Shown here: positions 1 through 64,000 of the stretch, one piece after another
Layout: each line of letters starts with the position of its first letter
Position numbering within the stretch: position 1 is the stretch's first letter
Source of the DNA: Amorphochlora amoebiformis
Lineage: Eukaryota > Cercozoa > Chlorarachniophyceae
Assembly (NCBI GenBank): GCA_054601695.1
Contig: BAAHQB010000132.1
Coordinates: 186,001-250,000, forward strand
Length of the DNA: 64,000 nt
Direction of reading: 5' to 3'
Translations under genes and position numbers: made by a program
Notes under the pieces: model-generated
Databases searched by the model: none
What the model was told of the DNA's origin: nothing
Seen by the model: only the letters and a program-made list of their open reading frames with translations

Positions 1-2905
<2,905 letters not shown>

Positions 2906-3481
2906 GTGAAGCGTCAAATCTACCAGCTAGACCAGGCTCTAGATAGAGGCTGCCAAAGTGCCCTTTGAGGAACAAGCGGCGCGCTTTCAAGAGCAAAATA
3001 ATTGTATTTAAATGAAATCGATTGCTGGATTTAGAACTAGTAGAACTTGAAAAATTATGTAGTTTTTGATTTAATAGCTCAAAAGGCTAGATCGATATTT
3101 CTGTCCGAAATCGGGTCCAACATAGTCTAAATACTAGAGATAGTAACATTCCAATATCCAAATATCTAAAATCACTACAATTTACTTTCAGTATGTCATT
3201 TCTAGCATTTGAATTCGTTTAAAAGTATACTCTAGTGATTAAGTTACGAGTCAAATTTTAGGCAAATTAAATTCATGCTCAATATCGAGAGATATTTCGC
3301 ACTCAACGCACCGTTCTAGCGTTCGAGGCTTGAATAATGATTTTTTTTTTCGTGAAGCTAGCTAGCTAAGATAAAATGAGTCCAGTGCGGACATCGATAA
3401 AAGTAATTCTTAGAAATCTAGGAAACATGCAGAAATGAAAAAAAGTGATAGAGCACCGTGACAGAACAGGGTGACAAAAAT
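2906..3481. other. TA-free intergenic segment between convergent IFT and TTLL genes
   Basis: Complex AT-rich sequence without TA runs. It holds the possible last IFT coding piece (2943-3010, ending TAA) and then no protein-like reading up to the TTLL stop at 3482 on the minus strand. It probably contains both 3' UTRs and polyadenylation signals, but none can be assigned with confidence. Confidence 0.5.
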
Positions 3482-16935
<13,454 letters not shown>

Positions 16936-17215
16936 CGCCTGGTCAGTCCAGCAAGGACAGCCGATAAGTTTTAAAAAAGGTTATCCGCCGAAGAAAAGAA
17001 TTTTTTGAATATTTTAATTAAAAACTCGGGTCGTTATCGGAAAAGTAACGGCTGGAAACCGAAAAGCCTAATAAGTCTCCACATGGAATGGAGACGAGGG
17101 ATACGGGATTGGTTATCCAACCTCATGATTTTATTCACACACACCAGAAAATACAAACATTCTCCCCGCCCCCTCCCTCACTTGAAAACCCGCCGATTTT
17201 TTATCGGATCCCAAA
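16936..17215. promoter_or_regulatory. Probable bidirectional promoter between TTLL and the transporter locus
   Basis: About 280 bp free of microsatellites and GC-richer than its surroundings. It separates the minus-strand TTLL ATG (16935) from the first plus-strand ATG with a coding-like continuation (17216). I see no certain TATA or initiator element, so the role is inferred from gene arrangement. Confidence 0.5.
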
Positions 17216-17538
17216 ATGCCTTCCCTCCTTTTTCTCCTTCTCCTCTCCCTCCCCCCCCCCTCCCTTCCTCTCTCCCACAAGCTCCAGCCCAACCTCACAA
17301 ATCTCGGCGAAATTGCCCCCGAACAAGCGCCATTCGAACAAGAACGCGAAAATCACGTGAACAAGGAGGTGACCGAACAGAGTGACACTCAGGGGGGCGG
17401 TGAACAAGCAGCGGTCGGATATGAACAAGACCGAACACGCAGGAATGTGGAAACGAACAAGGTGGTGGACGTTTCGACGTTTCGACGTTTCGTTTCTTAT
17501 TTTTGTGAAGCTGGGGGTGTATATATATATATTCATGA

Positions 17539-17587
<49 letters not shown>

Positions 17588-17644
17588 CACATATACATAT
17601 ACATATATATGTATATGTATATACAAATATACATTTATGAATGC

Positions 17645-17698
<54 letters not shown>

Positions 17699-17732
17699 AT
17701 GTATATACAAATATACATTTATGAATGCATAT

Positions 17733-17786
<54 letters not shown>

Positions 17787-17797
17787 GTATATGTATG

Positions 17798-17870
<73 letters not shown>

Positions 17871-18224
17871 TATACATACATTAATATACATAAAAAAGGA
17901 CAATGCTACGACAATAAGCGACATCCATAACATGCCGATCTTTCGGTCCGCTCAGGTTAGCATATCATACATAGATATGCACATATCTCATTCAAGATAT
18001 GCACATCGACGTATATGTTATTACCATGTACATATCATTATATCATACATAGACGCACATTTTAAGTCCTCACGCGTATCCGTATGCTTGCGGTGAGAAT
18101 GTCAGAAGAGCTATTAAAAGCCTATATGCATATATACACCTACATATACTTATATTGTACACAATATCACAGTACACTCTGTTGGTGGTGGTTGCTGTGG
18201 CCTGTTTACTGGTATTCGTCACGT
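17216..18224 (+). CDS. Possible N-terminal exons of the transporter gene, or a small separate gene
   Basis: Exon 17216-17461 opens with ATG, a leucine-rich stretch ([13 protein letters not shown]) and then an acidic Q/E-rich segment ([17 protein letters not shown]) ending at donor GTGGTG, phase 0. Exon 18173-18224 is a clear hydrophobic segment ([17 protein letters not shown]) with a strong GTAAGT donor, phase 1, which fits the next exon at 18646. If joined, the transporter gains an N-terminal extension with an extra membrane segment, unusual for SLC35A. The pyrimidine-rich leucine stretch (17216-17280) could instead be an intron acceptor tract. The reading past GTAAGT ([15 protein letters not shown]) stays open, so a separate small membrane protein is also possible. 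Confidence 0.42.
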
Positions 18225-18299
18225 GTAAGTGCATTCACTTCGGGGCGAAAACCACGCCAAGAGACCAGGTTACTTTCTCTCTCTCTAGCTCGAGCTTCC

Positions 18300-18450
18300 T
18301 TGATCTCACCCTCGATCTCAGGATGATCTCAAGAGTATCTCGAGAGATCTCGAGAGATGATGCCTCGCTTTCACCCTCGATCTAAGGATGATCTCGAGAG
18401 ATCTCGAGAGATCTCGAGAGATGTCGAGAGATCTCGAGATCTCATTTGCC
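18300..18450. repeat. CTCGAGAGATCT palindromic repeat array
   Basis: Ten-base units such as GATCTCGAGA repeat about ten times, so the array can self-pair. It lies in the intron between exons 18224 and 18646. Confidence 0.75.
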
Positions 18451-18604
18451 ATTGATCTGGAGATGTCTCTGTTTTCTGTCTAGTGACATGTTTATTGTTG
18501 ATTGTTGCTTTCATTTATAGAGTGTATATATATATAGATATATAAATACATATATACATATATACATATATATACATATATATTAAAATTGATTATTACT
18601 TCCG

Positions 18605-18637
<33 letters not shown>

Positions 18638-18645
18638 GGACGCAG

Positions 18646-30832
<12,187 letters not shown>

Positions 30833-30874
30833 CTGTCTACTTTCGTTCATTTTGTTGACTAAATCCTTATTTTT

Positions 30875-30985
30875 GTTCACTAGAACCTTCTCCTTGTTCA
30901 CGAAATCCTTCTCTTTGTTCACGAAATCCTTCTCTTTGTTCACGAAATCCTTCTCTTTGTTCACGAAATCCTTCTTTTTTGTTCA
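30875..30985 (+). repeat. 21-bp minisatellite downstream of the transporter stop
   Basis: Four to five units of TTGTTCACGAAATCCTTCTC begin about 45 bp after the stop codon, probably in the 3' UTR. Confidence 0.85.
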
Positions 30986-31014
30986 CTCCCTCCCTCTCTG
31001 TTCCCTACATATGT

Positions 31015-31053
<39 letters not shown>

Positions 31054-31091
31054 GTTTATATCTCAATGTACATATATATAAAAAAAATTGC

Positions 31092-31136
<45 letters not shown>

Positions 31137-31991
31137 CATATGTATATACATATATATATATATAAAATATACATGTACACACTCATATATGTATATATAT
31201 ATATATATTATATATATATATATATATATAATACAAAAATACAATCACATTTCAGAAACACGACACCGCACACGGAAGATCTCCACGCATTCTTTCAGAA
31301 GGCTCCGAATAACCATTCAAAGGCCAAGTTCTCTAGATTCTGTTAGTTCAATGTTGTATATCTCTAGTATCAGAGTATCTCCACTAGCGAAAAAAAAAAT
31401 AAAAAAAAAAAAATCAAAAACTTAGTTGAAGACAACTAGAAAAGTTTTATTACCTCCTGACCTCGCCACCCGTCTGTGATTATTCTTAGTATTCTTATTG
31501 CACTGGTGTATCCAGTCGATTCTAGTGTACGTATAGGTATCCACAGATCTACGTGCTAGACGTAGTGTATTACTAGCATAGGTGTACTAGGTCTAGTAGG
31601 GTAGGTAAATTAGGTAAATACTAGAAATAATTCTAAATCTAGAAATATTCTAGATCTAGTAGATATTACCTAGATTACGGTATATCTAGTATACTAGTAT
31701 ATCTAGTATATGTCATGGGTGTCTAGTGTATGTACAATCTACCTCTACTAGTATCTAGAGTACAGTCTAGCTAAGTCTCGTCTAGATGCCGCACTTTAGG
31801 CACTTTTCGGAGCAAATATGGTTAATTTAGTCTCGCTATACACTCGTCTAGCTTGTGATACAGAGTACCGTATCTAGGTATGCTAGGTATGATATATATA
31901 TATACTAGATATATATATATATATGTATATGCATAAACGTATACGTAAGTGCTAGAAGTAGATATGCATGTATATATCTAGTATACGGTAC

Positions 31992-32029
<38 letters not shown>

Positions 32030-32106
32030 TATATATATCTAGTATCTAGTATATATACATATATATATATATATCTAGATAGATATATATCTAGATATAT
32101 ATCTAG

Positions 32107-32141
<35 letters not shown>

Positions 32142-32279
32142 TTATGATCTCCACACGAGTACAACATTGCTACTCATATACCTAAAACTTAGCTTGACGC
32201 GTAAAATACCGATTTCTAGCTAAGTTGAAATATGATTCCTAGGATTCCATACGTACATGTACAGAGTCTAGTCAGTAGT

Positions 32280-32410
32280 TTTACTCCGGAACCGTTACGC
32301 ACGTGACCGTTACGCACGTGGCCGTTGCGCACGTGGCCGTTACGCACGTGGCCGTTACGCACGTGACCGTTACGTCCACATGACGTTAGTTGCGTTACGT
32401 CCACATGACG
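32280..32410. repeat. 15-bp minisatellite with CACGTG palindromes
   Basis: Five to six units of CCGTTACGCACGTGG, then two of CGTTACGTCCACATGA. Each of the first units contains CACGTG, the E-box/G-box palindrome. Confidence 0.85.
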
Positions 32411-32517
32411 AAAGAAACGTAAAACCATTTGCCTTCCTGCACGGGCTTCATCTGTATATCGTGACCTCCTGAATTGTGGATATTAGCATTTTTTATATAT
32501 GTATATATATTGTATGT

Positions 32518-32551
<34 letters not shown>

Positions 32552-32684
32552 GTATATATATTATATATATTATATATGTATATATATATATATATGCATA
32601 TGTGTGCGAATCGTATCTAGATGGATATTTTAATTATTTTTATATGTATTTATGTATGCATTTAGGTATTTTATAAGATATATA

Positions 32685-32733
<49 letters not shown>

Positions 32734-32825
32734 GAAGATATGCACTTGTAAATATGTGTGTAAATATTTACATATTGATATGTGTATATCTATGCACATG
32801 TATATATATGTATATATGTATGTAT

Positions 32826-32883
<58 letters not shown>

Positions 32884-33008
32884 ATATATATGTCGTTTTC
32901 ATATACATATCTACGAATACACAAACATATACATACACATGTATCAATATAATATAGATGTATACATGTGTATATTTACATATATATATTTATATGTATA
33001 TATATATA

Positions 33009-33045
<37 letters not shown>

Positions 33046-33169
33046 CATAAACATACTCATAAGACCCCATCCCCAAAACGTCCAAACAAAAAATACATAA
33101 AAGCCGATTAAATAAAAAGAATTCCAAAAAAAAAAAAAATTCCAGATATCTATATACATACATATATAT

Positions 33170-53890
<20,721 letters not shown>

Positions 53891-54177
53891 CAGTCACCCA
53901 AGATCCCGAGGTGACTTCTAGCGTTGTCACGTTTGAGAGGGAAACTATCCTGGAATGTCACGGCATGTTTAATTTTCCTAGGAGAGCATTTGAGCCGAAG
54001 AGGTTTTAAATTCTTTATTTAATTTATCGCGACTCACTCGACGCTCGTTGCGCCCTTGAGAGTTGTCGACTGAGACTGCCCCATTCTTCCCCCCCCCCGG
54101 CAACACCAAAACTCGATTTCTCATATTTCTGAACTTAAAGCTTCTCACCGGGTCAAGCTAGATCCCGACATCTCGCC
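53891..54177. promoter_or_regulatory. Probable bidirectional promoter between SGNH and RGS genes
   Basis: A 287-bp microsatellite-free segment between two divergent ATGs (53890 minus, 54178 plus). It includes the GC-richer stretch TCGCGACTCACTCGACGCTC and a C9 run. The plus-strand ATG context is CGCCATGG. No TATA box is evident. Confidence 0.6.
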
Positions 54178-63206
<9,029 letters not shown>

Positions 63207-63216
63207 GTATCCAACC

Positions 63217-63266
<50 letters not shown>

Positions 63267-63329
63267 TATGTAATACAATATCAATTATATATGTATATAT
63301 TATATATATATATATATATATTCAATAAT

Positions 63330-64000
63330 AGGTGTATCGAAAAAAAAATGTCATAGTTATTAATACTGTATATCACTAAAGAATACTTCATAATAATAAT
63401 AGATATATAATAATAATAATAATATTGATTATTTTAATCAAATAAGTGATAATATTAGATAAAAATACTGTATATCACTAAAGAATACTAAAATAATAAT
63501 AATAGATATGTAATAATAATAATAATATTAATCATTTTAATCAAATAAGATATCTAAGTGATAATATTAGATATTAATACCTAATATCACTATAATAATA
63601 TAGATAGATAATAATAATAATAATATTGATCATTTGAATCAAATATAAGATATCTAAGCGATAATATTAGATATTAATACCATATATCACTGTAATAATA
63701 TAGATAGATAATAATAATAATAATATTGATCATTTGAATCAAATATAAGATATCTAAGTGATTATATTAGATATTAATACCTAATATCACTATAATAATA
63801 TAGATAGATAATAATAATAATAATATTGATCATTTGAATCAAATATAAGATATCTAAGTGATAATATTAGATATTAATACCTTATATCACCATAATAATA
63901 TAGATATATAATAATAACAATAATAATATTGATCATTTGAATCAAATATAAGATATCTAAGTGATAATATTAGATATTAATACCTTATATCACTATAATA
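63330..64000. repeat. AT-rich 100-bp satellite
   Basis: At least six units. Later ones recur at exactly 100 bp (CATTTGAATC at 63631, 63731 and 63831) and then 103 bp (63934). The unit contains GATATCTAAGTGATAATATT and a TAATAATAATAATATTGAT block; the two leftmost units (63360-63550) are more diverged. The array continues past the window edge. Confidence 0.9.

Larger units (their letters stand above)
30833..33169. other. Intergenic region between convergent transporter and SGNH genes
   Basis: Holds the 21-bp minisatellite, TA tracts, a CTAG-rich low-complexity segment (31500-32110) and the CACGTG minisatellite (32280-32410). An open plus-strand stretch at about 31255-31400 behind a TTTCAG acceptor could be an alternative last transporter exon, but has no recognisable homology. 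Confidence 0.5.

Overview
This is a nuclear eukaryotic window. Most of it is (TA)n microsatellite mixed with (CT)n, (CA)n and internal TTAGGG/CCCTAA telomere-type arrays, and at first sight it looks gene-free. Reading the short islands between the TA tracts codon by codon, and requiring GT-AG borders with matching intron phase, shows that the islands are exons of about 12-150 nt. They assemble into five spliced protein genes. No rRNA, tRNA, CRISPR array or prokaryotic operon is visible. Coding exons fill under a tenth of the window.

Layout, left to right. (1) Plus strand, entering from the left edge: C-terminal exons of an IFT-A intraflagellar transport subunit (IFT144/WDR19-like), about 336-2905. 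(2) Minus strand, 16935-3482: a complete tubulin tyrosine ligase-like (TTLL) ATP-grasp enzyme of about 25 exons and 530 residues. (3) Plus strand, about 17.2/18.6-30832: an SLC35A-type nucleotide-sugar transporter. (4) Minus strand, 53890-33170: a type II membrane protein with an SGNH/GDSL-hydrolase-like domain, about 30 exons and 600 residues. (5) Plus strand, 54178 to beyond the right edge: a protein with two RGS domains. Orientation alternates: genes 1/2 and 3/4 converge, genes 2/3 and 4/5 diverge. Each divergent pair shares a short TA-free segment of about 280 bp that probably acts as a bidirectional promoter.

The most unusual aspect is intron structure. Many introns are little more than a TA tract whose ends are the splice sites (GTATAT...ATATAG). 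Other introns carry telomere-type repeats that supply the acceptor tract (CCCTAATCAG, CCTAACCTCAG). Exons repeatedly have truncated extra copies, two to about eight, embedded in the flanking TA or TTAGGG arrays and always including one splice junction.

The IFT subunit and a tubulin-modifying TTLL imply an organism with cilia or flagella. The TTAGGG-type arrays suggest TTAGGG telomeres. Together with GT-AG introns and very short exons this points to a flagellated unicellular eukaryote or alga, but I cannot name the lineage. The gene models are hand-spliced: phase continuity and family motifs support them, no transcript was available, and a few junctions (noted in the entries) stay unresolved.
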